Shown here: in pieces, positions 36,526-43,894 of the stretch
Layout: each line of letters begins with the position of its first letter
Position numbering within the stretch: position 1 is the stretch's first letter
Assembly: GCF_001956045.1 (NCBI RefSeq)
Contig: NZ_MRTH01000016.1
Coordinates: 124,001 to 188,000, forward strand
Direction of reading: 5' to 3'
Source: Paenibacillus sp. FSL H7-0331
GTDB lineage: Bacteria > Bacillota > Bacilli > Paenibacillales > NBRC-103111
DNA length: 64,000 nt
The notes under the pieces: model-generated
Database searches by the model: none
What the model was told of the DNA's origin: nothing
The model's input: only the letters and a program-made list of their open reading frames with translations
Program-made: the position numbers and the translations under genes

Positions 36526-36564
36526 ATTACATATGTAATACAATAGTTATATTACACATGTAAT
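36526..36564 (-). promoter_or_regulatory. twin BlaI-type operators
   Basis: Two dyads, ATTACATATGTAAT (36526-36539) and ATTACACATGTAAT (36551-36564), starting 25 bases apart. They carry the TACA/TGTA core of BlaI/MecI operators and lie 25 bases upstream of the repressor start. Confidence 0.8.
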
Positions 36565-36689
36565 CCACAGCTGTCAACTGTAAGTTCAAATATGCTGTCC
36601 AAGTATGTTAAATCGGGAAGGCGTGATAAAATAGAGCCTCAGGAGACACAGTCGTTATCTGAAAAAGTAATCAAGAAGGGTGGAGAAGC

Positions 36690-37253
36690 GTGGCGGTTTC
36701 ATTTTATCAAATCATGTCAGTTGTATGCATAGCCGTCATGCTGCTTGTGATGCTGTTAATTGTAACCTCCAGCCTGTTGAACGGAATTTCGCCGATGCCT
36801 TCATCGCTTCAGGTCCGCCGCACGGTAGCCGCCGAAATCAACCGATTTTCCAGACAAGGATCGATTGTAGAAGCTGGCTCTGGTTGGGGAACGCTCGCTC
36901 TGCATCTGGTCAAGCATTGTCCCGGTTGGCGGTTGATTGGCATTGAGAATTCGCTCATTCCGCTTTGGAGCTCGCAGTTGATCGGTCGCCTGTCAGTCCG
37001 TGACCGAAATAGAGACAGACTGGCCTTTTGCTATGGCAATATTTATGGGTACTCCTATGATCATACGGATATCGTGGTCTGCTATTTATACCCCGGCGCG
37101 ATGAGACGTCTGAGTACAATCCTTCAGGAGCGGCTGGCACCGGGAGCGCTGGTGATTAGCGTCTGCTTTGCGATGCCAGACTGGGAGCCTGATCGCATGA
37201 TCACCTGTAAGGACCTATATCGAACCAAGGTTTACGTGTACAGCCGCAAGTAG
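36690..37253 (+). CDS. membrane-anchored small SAM-dependent methyltransferase-like protein
   Basis: 187 residues from a GTG at 36690 with GAAGGGTGGAG upstream. One N-terminal membrane segment (about 6-28), then a Rossmann-type motif I (SIVEAGSGWGTLALHLVKHCP), an acidic strand end (LIGIENSLIPLW) and a strand IV region (DIVVCYLYPGAM). This resembles membrane-associated class I methyltransferases of the Mito-like/FtsJ-adjacent groups, but I do not recognise a named family. The anchor suggests a lipid or membrane-protein acceptor. Not linked by operon to the riboswitch gene that follows. Confidence 0.7.
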   Translation: MAVSFYQIMSVVCIAVMLLVMLLIVTSSLLNGISPMPSSLQVRRTVAAEINRFSRQGSIVEAGSGWGTLALHLVKHCPGWRLIGIENSLIPLWSSQLIGRLSVRDRNRDRLAFCYGNIYGYSYDHTDIVVCYLYPGAMRRLSTILQERLAPGALVISVCFAMPDWEPDRMITCKDLYRTKVYVYSRK

Positions 37254-37335
37254 AGGTATTTTAAAAAAGCATCAACAGTTGGTCTTGATATACCTGATAT
37301 AAGCTGATAATGTAAAAAATAACAATTGCATATAG

Positions 37336-37444
37336 CTCTTATCCAGAGTTCGGTGGAGGGACTGGCCCTATGAAACCGCGGCAACCGACTTGCTACAAGC
37401 ACGGTGCAAATTCCTGCAAAGTTTATTCTTTGCAAAGATGAGAG
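37336..37444 (+). promoter_or_regulatory. SAM-I (S-box) riboswitch aptamer
   Basis: Core S-box elements occur in order: P1 5' strand CTCTTATC (37336), CAGAG, GGTGGAGGGACTGGCCC, TGAAACC, GGCAACC, GGTGCAAATTCC and the P1 3' strand GATGAGAG (37437-37444), which pairs with the 5' strand through one G-U. The P4 hairpin (TGCAAAG/CTTTGCA) is intact. S-adenosylmethionine binding should favour the terminator at 37473 and switch off the gene behind it. Confidence 0.93.
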
Positions 37445-37472
37445 GGAGAAGCATGGTAAGCGTCTGACTGTA

Positions 37473-37502
37473 GAGCCCCCTTTCATAGGGGGTTCTTTGT
37501 TG
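37473..37502 (+). terminator. riboswitch-controlled terminator
   Basis: GAGCCCCCT (37473-37481) pairs with AGGGGGTTC (37487-37495), followed by TTTGTTGATTTT. Located 29 bases after the SAM-I aptamer and 29 bases before the NUDIX start codon. Confidence 0.8.
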
Positions 37503-37530
37503 ATTTTGAACTATTTAAGGGGGAAATTAT

Positions 37531-38007
37531 GTGGCAATACGAACTAGAGTTGCTTGTGTGGCTATCAGGAATGGTAGCATAGTACTCATGGAAAAAAAGA
37601 TTCGGAGCTATTTTAATTACCAGCAATTAACCCCTCCTGGCGGTGGTGTCGAATTGCATGAAATTTTGGAGGATGCTTGCATCAGAGAAATGGATGAGGA
37701 GACCGGTTTATGTATTGAAAGGCCAGTATTAAGAGGCATTGTTTCTTATATCAATCATGCAAATCAGGATCATGCTGTGACTACCTTTTTTGTAACACGT
37801 CATGTTCTTGGAGAGCTGATGACGAAGGAGCCTGAAAAGCATATTCCGCACTGGGTGGCGCTAAGTGATCTTAAGCTTAACGAGAGGGTGCCTGATTACT
37901 ATAAGGAATGTATTCGTATTCTGTTAGCGGAGCAAACATTTCTTAATGCGAGATTAGAGTGGAATAAACCCGGCACGACTGACAAGTTTACATGGACGAT
38001 TATGTGA
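37531..38007 (+). CDS. NUDIX hydrolase under SAM-riboswitch control
   Basis: 158 residues from a GTG at 37531 with AAGGGGG at correct spacing; the ATG two bases earlier is out of frame. A complete NUDIX box, G38-x5-E44-x7-R52-E53-x2-E56-E57-x-G59, binds Mg2+ for cleavage of a nucleoside diphosphate linked to another moiety. The PPGGG before the box is standard. Cytoplasmic, no further domain. It is the only gene between the SAM-I riboswitch and the next gene (106 bases on), so its level should rise when S-adenosylmethionine is scarce. Substrate unknown. Confidence 0.88.
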   Translation: MAIRTRVACVAIRNGSIVLMEKKIRSYFNYQQLTPPGGGVELHEILEDACIREMDEETGLCIERPVLRGIVSYINHANQDHAVTTFFVTRHVLGELMTKEPEKHIPHWVALSDLKLNERVPDYYKECIRILLAEQTFLNARLEWNKPGTTDKFTWTIM

Positions 38008-38112
38008 TGCTGCTGTGCAAAATCCACCAACTTTCAGCCAGCTTTCAGCTTCATATGGTATGTTCAAAGCAGCATATAATCATAAGCAGCGGAGGGTGGG
38101 AGCAGGGCTCAG

Positions 38113-38919
38113 ATGAGAGAAAAGGCGATTCGATGGACGATGATCATGGGTTTGGTATCGGGGCTGTTGTGGGTAGGCGGGCTTGTATTTGCGATGCAGG
38201 ATTATTTCACAGGTGCAGCGACCGCACAGCCTCCACGAGCACCTATAGAGCAGCCAGCGGCTGCGATTCCGGTACTTGCTCCCGTTGCAGTTAAGGAGGG
38301 CACCTTCCGGGTGCTGGCACTTGGCGACTCTTTGACCAAAGGGACGGGGGACCCGGAGCGGAAGGGATATGTCGGACATGCTGTAGCAGATATGAAGGCT
38401 AAGTCAGGGAAAGAGATTGTGTTGGAAAATCTCGGGATAGATGGACAAACCTCCACGCAATTGGTGGCATCTCTTGGACAAGCACCCGTTCAGGCTCAGG
38501 TCAAGGCGGCTGATATTATTCTCGTCAGCATAGGCGGGAATGATCTGTTCCGTGGTGGGCAGGCAATGGGGGATTTATCTGAGACCCGAATCAAAGAAAC
38601 CGAGGACGCGTATTTGCCTCAGCTCGATGGGATTTTGAAGCAGCTGCGGGAGCACAATCCTACGGCGAGAATCTTCCTCATTGGTTTGTACAATCCATTC
38701 AGCGAATTGAAGGATAGCGTAACAACGAACAAAATCGTGAGGGATTGGAACTATAAATCATCAGAAATTGCTGCCAAATATACATTAACTGTGCAGGTGC
38801 CGACCTTTGATTTATTTCAATTGAAGGTACAGGATTATTTGGCCAAAGACTTGTTCCATCCGAATGCAGCCGGCTACCGTTTAATCGGGGACCGATTGGC
38901 TTCACTAATTACGTGGTAG
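38113..38919 (+). CDS. membrane-anchored SGNH/GDSL esterase
   Basis: 268 residues. Uncleaved-looking signal anchor at about 8-28, a Pro/Ala linker, then an SGNH hydrolase domain with block I LALGDSLTKGTG (nucleophile S73), block III GGNDLF and block V DLFHPNAAGYRLI carrying the Asp-His pair. Enzymes of this type deacylate lipids or glycans at the outer surface (YpmR/TesA-like). It is followed at 11 bases by an ABC exporter pair and is probably co-transcribed with it. The natural substrate is unknown. Confidence 0.88.
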   Translation: MREKAIRWTMIMGLVSGLLWVGGLVFAMQDYFTGAATAQPPRAPIEQPAAAIPVLAPVAVKEGTFRVLALGDSLTKGTGDPERKGYVGHAVADMKAKSGKEIVLENLGIDGQTSTQLVASLGQAPVQAQVKAADIILVSIGGNDLFRGGQAMGDLSETRIKETEDAYLPQLDGILKQLREHNPTARIFLIGLYNPFSELKDSVTTNKIVRDWNYKSSEIAAKYTLTVQVPTFDLFQLKVQDYLAKDLFHPNAAGYRLIGDRLASLITW

Positions 38920-38930
38920 GGGGTGGGCAT

Positions 38931-39842
38931 ATGGACGAGATCACATTGTCGGTAAAAGGTCTGAGAAAGGTGATAGGCAAGCGGGAAATTATTCAGAGTC
39001 TGGATTTCGATCTGAGGCGAGGCGAAGTATTCGGTTTCCTGGGACCCAACGGCGCTGGCAAAACGACCACGATTAGAATGCTGGTCGGTCTGATTCGGCC
39101 CACAGCCGGGTCGATTCAGGTGTGCGGCTACGATCTGCATACCCAATTTCCGGAGGCGATGCGGAATCTGGGTTGTATCGTTGAAAACCCTGAGCTGTAT
39201 ACGTATTTAAGTGGATGGAGCAACCTGCAGTATTTCGCGCGGATGATGGAAGGGATTGACGATGTCCGGATAGCGGAAGTGGTGAAGCTGGTCGGATTGA
39301 GTGCCAGAATTCACGATAAAGTGAAAACCTACTCGCTCGGGATGCGCCAACGGCTCGGGATTGCTCAGGCACTGCTTGGGAATCCGAAAGTGCTCATTCT
39401 GGATGAGCCAACCAATGGTCTGGATCCTTCAGGCATCAGGGAGATGCGTGAATTCATTCGTTATCTAGCGGAGAAGGAAGGCTTGAGCGTGCTCGTTTCT
39501 AGCCACCTGCTGAGCGAAATTCAGCTGATGTGCGATCGTGTCGCGATTATATCCAAGGGTCGAATTGTTCGGGTGGACAAGGTACAGAGCCTGCTGGCCC
39601 AGCAGGAGCGGGTAAGCTGGAGGCTGCATCCTATGGATAAGGGCTACCAGGTGTTGAGCGGGCTGACCGATTCGGTAGAAACGCGTGGGGCGCTCTTGAT
39701 CACTCCCTATATGGAGCAGGAGATCGGTCGCTGGAATCAGATTCTCGTGTCAGCGGGAGTGACGGTAACCGAGATCAGCCGCAAGCTGCCGTCGCTTGAG
39801 GATCTGTTCATTGAGCTGACGGGGGGACAAGGCATTGACTAA
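38931..39842 (+). CDS. ABC transporter ATPase, export type
   Basis: 303 residues from the ATG at 38931 (AGGGGG upstream). Walker A GPNGAGKTT, signature LGMRQRLGIAQAL and Walker B VLILDEPTNGLDPSG with the C-terminal extension of the BcrA/NatA/CcmA group. Its partner is the ABC-2 permease encoded from inside its last codons. The family exports antibiotics, lipids or peptides. Cargo unknown; the upstream SGNH esterase might act on the same lipid. Confidence 0.9.
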   Translation: MDEITLSVKGLRKVIGKREIIQSLDFDLRRGEVFGFLGPNGAGKTTTIRMLVGLIRPTAGSIQVCGYDLHTQFPEAMRNLGCIVENPELYTYLSGWSNLQYFARMMEGIDDVRIAEVVKLVGLSARIHDKVKTYSLGMRQRLGIAQALLGNPKVLILDEPTNGLDPSGIREMREFIRYLAEKEGLSVLVSSHLLSEIQLMCDRVAIISKGRIVRVDKVQSLLAQQERVSWRLHPMDKGYQVLSGLTDSVETRGALLITPYMEQEIGRWNQILVSAGVTVTEISRKLPSLEDLFIELTGGQGID

Positions 39843-40815
39843 TCTGGTATTTAACGAGATGTTAAAGCTTACCGGCAAAAGAAGGCTGCTGGTCATCGCA
39901 CTCATTTTGGGGATTCTGATCTCTGTATTTACGTATGCACAGTATCGGCAAGCTGAGGAAAACCGTAAAAGGTTCGGGGATGTCAATTGGCGCGTAGCGA
40001 TGGAGCAGCGTATTGCCAGCTGGCAGAATCGGATTACGAGCAGCCGAACGCCAGAGGCTACACGCAAAGAGCTGGAGATTCGCATGAATCAGCAAAAATA
40101 CTATTTGGAATACAATGTGAATCCGTCTGAGCCGGGTGCCCCGACGTTTGTCCGAGGTTTTGTAAAGAGCGGTATAAATCTGCTTCTGCCTTTGATGATG
40201 ATGATTATTGCCGCTGATCTGGTTTCCTCCGAACACAGCGCAGGCACGATGAAGGTACTGCTGACGCACTCGGTACGCAGATGGCGCATATTGCTCAGTA
40301 AATATTTGGCGCTCCTGCTGTCTGTGTCCTTGATTATTACGCTGTTCGGCTTGCTATCAGCCGTCATCTCCGGGCTCGTGTTTGGCTTTCAGGGGTGGGG
40401 GGCTCCGGTTCTTACCGGCTTCAAGGTCAATGGCGGGCAGTTGGATGCATCAGGAATGCATTTGGTGCCGCAATGGCAGTATATTTTGATGGAGCTGGGA
40501 TTGGCGTGGTTCGTATCGGCTGTAGTAGCTACAATTACGTTCATGTTCTCCGTTCTGGTGCGCAGTACCGCGGCGGTCATGGGGATCATGCTGGCTTGTC
40601 TCATTGCAGGGACGATCCTGAGTACGATGGTAGCCTCTTGGGAATCGGCTAAATATTTATTTATGGTTAATCTGCAGTTGATCAGCTATCTGGAGGATGC
40701 TGCTCCTCCGGTCGAGGGGATGTCACTGGGCTTCTCACTGCTCGTGCTGTTGATCTGGGGCTCAGCTGCTCTAATCATTTCATTCGTTTCGTTTACGAGA
40801 AGGGATGTTTATTAG
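39835..40815 (+). CDS. ABC-2 type permease
   Basis: 326 residues from a TTG start at 39835 overlapping the ATPase stop by eight bases, with GGGGGGA upstream. A first membrane segment near 15-33, a cytoplasmic/extracellular charged stretch of about 70 residues, then five segments from about 105 on. The sequence DLVSSEHSAGTMKVLLTHSVRRWRIL at the second segment is typical of ABC-2 permeases of the BcrB/NatB type. It forms the channel with the ATPase. Cargo unknown. Confidence 0.88.
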   Translation: MTNLVFNEMLKLTGKRRLLVIALILGILISVFTYAQYRQAEENRKRFGDVNWRVAMEQRIASWQNRITSSRTPEATRKELEIRMNQQKYYLEYNVNPSEPGAPTFVRGFVKSGINLLLPLMMMIIAADLVSSEHSAGTMKVLLTHSVRRWRILLSKYLALLLSVSLIITLFGLLSAVISGLVFGFQGWGAPVLTGFKVNGGQLDASGMHLVPQWQYILMELGLAWFVSAVVATITFMFSVLVRSTAAVMGIMLACLIAGTILSTMVASWESAKYLFMVNLQLISYLEDAAPPVEGMSLGFSLLVLLIWGSAALIISFVSFTRRDVY

Positions 40816-40891
40816 TAATCAGACAGTCCAAAGCAAGTTATTTATCATAAGAGAATAAGATTGATGTCCTTATTACCGCTAATCATTTGGC

Positions 40892-40938
40892 AAATAACCC
40901 TGCAGCACCACGAGTCATGTGGGATTGCAGGGTTATTT
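40892..40938. terminator. bidirectional terminator between convergent operons
   Basis: AAATAACCCTGCA (40892-40904) pairs with TGCAGGGTTATTT (40926-40938). The loop contains an inner CCAC/GTGG stem. Confidence 0.8.
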
Positions 40939-40973
40939 CTGATGGGATAAGTCTAACCATTAATGCGGTTGAA

Positions 40974-41870
40974 TTATTCAGCACCTGTAAAGGCTAATTT
41001 GTTATCCGTTAAAAACTGTTTAAGGGTTGTTGGAGACTTGCCTGTCAGCTGTTGAACTGTTGCAGATGTTTGCGCATATTCACCTCGGGCGGAGGCAGTA
41101 TCAAAAGAAGCATACGCCTGAGCCAACCCGCTTGGAAGGCCGATAGATTCCAATATTTCAACTAATTTAGCTGTTTCCAACGGAACAAATTGAATGCTCT
41201 TTCCGCTGATTTCGTTGACTATTTGTGCGAGCTCGCTTCCGGAAATGGCTTCCGGTCCTGTTACATCCACTATCTGATTGTCAGTGGTAGTGGAAGTAAG
41301 TGCTGCGGCTGCGCTCCATGCACAATCGTGGCGGGTCACATAAGCGGTTGCGCCCTCACCTGTTGCTGTACCAAGAATACCGCTTGCGACTGCCTGCTGC
41401 AGCGTTGGAATCAGATTCTCGCTGTATAAATTATTACGCAGGATCGTGTAGGAGAGACCGCTATTCTTGATCAGCTCCTCTGTAGCGTAATGATCGGGTG
41501 CAATCAAGCAGGCCGAGCCTGGTTCGGAATTGGGAATCGATGTATATACAATGTGTTTGACACCTGCCTGTACAGCAGCGCTTAAGGCATCCTTATGCTG
41601 CTTAACGCGTTGGCCCGGAACTGCAATAGCATCCGTGCTGATTAACAACAAACGCTGCGCCCCGGCAAATGCCTCGCTTAAAGTTTCCGGTTGATCGAAA
41701 TCAGCTTTACGGACGATAACACCGCGGGCCGAAAGTGCCGAGAGCTTCTCGGGGTCGCGTGTAGTCGCGATAATCGGTCCCTCATAATTGGCGAGCAGCC
41801 AGTCGATAGCGATACTTCCGAGATGTCCACTTGCGCCTGTAACTAAAAGGGTTTCTTGGTTCGTGCTCAT
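40974..41870 (-). CDS. NmrA-like SDR, probable NAD(P)H:quinone oxidoreductase (QOR2/YtfG type)
   Basis: 298 residues. N-terminal NAD(P)-binding VTGASGHLGSIAIDWLLAN (about 10-28), then the atypical-SDR pattern VKHIVYTSIPNSEPG and a C-terminal substrate domain with VTGPEAISGSELAQIVNEISG. This matches the NmrA/QOR2 group that reduces quinones or senses NADPH redox state. Cytoplasmic. The Rrf2 regulator gene lies 104 bases upstream on the same strand, and both have copies of one operator in front. Next to the Mhq operon it fits an electrophile-defence role. Substrate inferred. Confidence 0.88.
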   Translation of the reverse strand: MSTNQETLLVTGASGHLGSIAIDWLLANYEGPIIATTRDPEKLSALSARGVIVRKADFDQPETLSEAFAGAQRLLLISTDAIAVPGQRVKQHKDALSAAVQAGVKHIVYTSIPNSEPGSACLIAPDHYATEELIKNSGLSYTILRNNLYSENLIPTLQQAVASGILGTATGEGATAYVTRHDCAWSAAAALTSTTTDNQIVDVTGPEAISGSELAQIVNEISGKSIQFVPLETAKLVEILESIGLPSGLAQAYASFDTASARGEYAQTSATVQQLTGKSPTTLKQFLTDNKLAFTGAE

Positions 41871-41922
41871 TGTGAATTCCTCCTCATAATGGTCGTTCTT
41901 TAGTAGCTATCCTGCAAGAGTG

Positions 41923-41944
41923 ATGTAACCGATTTGATTACAAC
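41923..41944. promoter_or_regulatory. Rrf2 operator, copy 1
   Basis: ATGTAAC, five bases, TGATTACAAC; a TGTAA/TTACA dyad. The same pattern, with the same internal spacing, occurs in opposite orientation at 42413-42434. Located 53 bases upstream of the oxidoreductase start. Confidence 0.65.
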
Positions 41945-41974
41945 TAATTGAAAAAAAATAGCTCGATGAAGAGC

Positions 41975-42397
41975 TTATTTCTCGTTGACGAGCTGGCGAG
42001 CCAGTTGTTGAACGGTAACCTCAGCCAACTCGCGTTCCAACGCCAGTTGGGCTGTGACCATAGTGGCACGAAGAGCGGCTTCGATGTTGGCACCGACCGG
42101 ACAATCGGGATTCGGATGCTCGTGAAAGTTAAACAATTCGTTATGATCCACGACTTCAACTGCCCTGTAAATATCCAACAGTGTAATTTGCGCCGCATCC
42201 ACACGAAGGGCTGCCCCACCTGTTCCAGCTCGAACTGTGATCAAACCGGCTTTTTTAAGCTGCCCCATAATTTTACGGATAATGGCCGGATTCGTGTTCA
42301 CACTTCCCGCTATGACGTCGCCTGTAAGCGAAGGCATGACCGAAACGAGTGATATAATGTGTACTGCAATGGAAAATCGTGAGCTAATTTTTTTCAT
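41975..42397 (-). CDS. Rrf2-family regulator (YwnA-like)
   Basis: 140 residues from the ATG at 42397 with GAGGGTG upstream; the extra upstream frame has no site. Winged helix with SRFSIAVHIISLV at the N-terminus and the recognition region VNTNPAIIRKIMGQLKKAGLI, plus the family wing GTGGAALRVDAAQITLLDIYRAVE. A single cysteine (NPDCPVG, about residue 100) rather than the three-cysteine cluster of iron-sulfur Rrf2 proteins, so thiol or electrophile sensing without a cluster is likely. Probably represses itself and the oxidoreductase through the paired operators. Confidence 0.88.
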   Translation of the reverse strand: MKKISSRFSIAVHIISLVSVMPSLTGDVIAGSVNTNPAIIRKIMGQLKKAGLITVRAGTGGAALRVDAAQITLLDIYRAVEVVDHNELFNFHEHPNPDCPVGANIEAALRATMVTAQLALERELAEVTVQQLARQLVNEK

Positions 42398-42412
42398 TAG
42401 GTTCACCCTCTT

Positions 42413-42434
42413 GTTGTAATCATTATAGTTACAA
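42413..42434. promoter_or_regulatory. Rrf2 operator, copy 2
   Basis: On the minus strand TTGTAAC, five bases, TGATTACAAC. Sixteen bases before the Rrf2 start codon, a position suited to autorepression. Confidence 0.65.
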
Positions 42435-42521
42435 CTGATGTAGAAAGTCAAGAGCTTTACATGGACGGTATCAAATAGATGGAATAATCTTTTTCATCAC
42501 TTTGATTTCAAAAATAGAGGC

Positions 42522-42550
42522 TTGACAATTACCTGCAAATAAAGTATCTT
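42522..42550 (+). promoter_or_regulatory. sigma-A promoter of the MhqR gene
   Basis: TTGACA (42522-42527), 17-base spacer, TATCTT (42545-42550). The -10 hexamer is the first half of the MhqR-type operator, so bound repressor would occlude it. Confidence 0.7.
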
Positions 42551-42562
42551 TAAATTAAGATA
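42545..42562. promoter_or_regulatory. MhqR-type operator, copy 1
   Basis: TATCTTTAAATTAAGATA, an 18-base near-perfect palindrome with the ATCT/AGAT ends and spacing known for Bacillus MhqR boxes. It overlaps the -10 of the regulator gene. Confidence 0.75.
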
Positions 42563-42603
42563 ATAACTACAACGAACCACCGAACAACAAAGAGGTGAGA
42601 AAT

Positions 42604-43047
42604 TTGGAAAGTTTGAAGAATGATTCGTTGGATCTTTTTATAGCATTATCCAGAGCGAGCCAGTGGGTAAATGCCCATGCGGATCGGGATATTCGCCAGC
42701 GGGGTCTGAACAGGACCGAGTTCGGTGTTCTGGAGCTCTTGTACCACAAGGGAGCACAGGCTATTCAACAAATTGGCAGTAAGGTGCTGATGAGCAGCGG
42801 TAATATTACTTACGTTGTCGATAAGCTTGAGCAAAAGAAACTCGTTTCACGGAGAGCTTGCACCGAGGATCGCCGCCTCATCTTTGCGGAAATAACCGAG
42901 GCAGGCAAGCAGTGGATAGAAGAAGCATTCCCCGAACACACTGAGGTTATCGAACGAGCAGTGGACGGATTATCCGCTGAGGAGAAGCAGGCTGCAGCAC
43001 AATTGCTCAAAAAACTCGGCAAGTACGCGCAGGAAAGCTTTAAATAG
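42604..43047 (+). CDS. mhqR: MarR-family repressor, MhqR-like
   Basis: 147 residues from a TTG at 42604, which has AAAGAGGTG at proper spacing; a GTG at 42595 would lack it. Winged helix with LNRTEFGVLELLYHKGAQAIQQIG and the wing VDKLEQKKLVSRRACTEDRRLIFAEITEAG. It precedes a nitroreductase, a ring-cleaving dioxygenase and an esterase, the same gene set that MhqR controls in Bacillus subtilis (mhqN, mhqO, mhqD), and its two operators match. Expected to release DNA on exposure to quinones such as methylhydroquinone. Confidence 0.85.
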   Translation: MESLKNDSLDLFIALSRASQWVNAHADRDIRQRGLNRTEFGVLELLYHKGAQAIQQIGSKVLMSSGNITYVVDKLEQKKLVSRRACTEDRRLIFAEITEAGKQWIEEAFPEHTEVIERAVDGLSAEEKQAAAQLLKKLGKYAQESFK

Positions 43048-43135
43048 AAACTTAAACGGTTCAGGATACGCGGAACGATGCAGGGAGTGGCAGATAGCAG
43101 CATAACAGGCTTGGATTGTTTATCTGCCGCCTCAA

Positions 43136-43153
43136 TATCTTTAAATTAAGAAT
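43136..43153. promoter_or_regulatory. MhqR-type operator, copy 2
   Basis: TATCTTTAAATTAAGA, 16 bases identical to copy 1, 58 bases upstream of the nitroreductase start. A weaker, shorter relative (ATCTAAATGAAGAT) lies at 43866-43879 before the dioxygenase gene. Confidence 0.7.
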
Positions 43154-43210
43154 CTTAGTTTTTTTATCATTTACATAGCCAATAACCTATTATACCAAGG
43201 AGGCATTATC

Positions 43211-43837
43211 ATGAGCGATTTTATTAATTTATTAAAAGCACGAAGATCAGCTACTAAATTTATACCAGGTGTCGAGATTACGGATCAGGAGCTGGAGGAA
43301 ATTTTTAGTCTCGTGAAATTCGCACCCTCCGCTTTTAATTTGCAGCATGCTCACTATGTAGTCGTGAAGGATCCCGAAGTTAAAAATAAGGTGTACGAAG
43401 CCGCCTACAAACAATATAAAGTGCAAAGCGCCTCCGCAGCCATTGTGGTTCTGGGCAATAAAGAAGCTTACAAGGATGCCGGAAAGATCAATGAAGGTTT
43501 GTTGCATCTCGGTGTCATTAATCAACAGGAATACGATATGACCGTGGAGTCGGTTCACAGCTTTTATGAAGGAGGAGGCGAAACGTTCAAGCGTGAGGAA
43601 GCAATTCGCAATGCCGGTATTTCCGCGATGCTGATGATGCTGGTCGCCAAGGAGAAGGGCTGGGACACCTGCCCGATGATCGGTTTTGACCCGAAGGCTC
43701 TGAGTGAAGTGCTGAATATTCCAGATACGCATGTTCCGGTTTTGTTGATTACGATTGGAAAAGAAGATACCTCGAAGCTGCGGCCGCGCGGCTATCGTAA
43801 GCCTGTCGGCGAATTTGTCAGCTTCAACAAGTTTTGA
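43211..43837 (+). CDS. mhqN: nitroreductase-family protein, MhqN-like
   Basis: 208 residues, AAGGAGG before the ATG. FMN-binding nitroreductase fold: LKARRSATKFIPGVEI near the N-terminus, FAPSAFNLQHAHYVVVKD, and the C-terminal GWDTCPMIGFDPKALSEVLNIP and RPRGYRKPVGEFV. The family reduces nitro compounds and quinones using NAD(P)H; MhqN of Bacillus belongs here. First structural gene after MhqR, behind its own operator copy. Cytoplasmic. A role in quinone detoxification is inferred from family and context. Confidence 0.88.
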   Translation: MSDFINLLKARRSATKFIPGVEITDQELEEIFSLVKFAPSAFNLQHAHYVVVKDPEVKNKVYEAAYKQYKVQSASAAIVVLGNKEAYKDAGKINEGLLHLGVINQQEYDMTVESVHSFYEGGGETFKREEAIRNAGISAMLMMLVAKEKGWDTCPMIGFDPKALSEVLNIPDTHVPVLLITIGKEDTSKLRPRGYRKPVGEFVSFNKF

Positions 43838-43894
43838 ATCGAAATAGGCAGGTTATAGAAAGATAATCTAAATGAAGATAAGGAGCTGGAGAAG

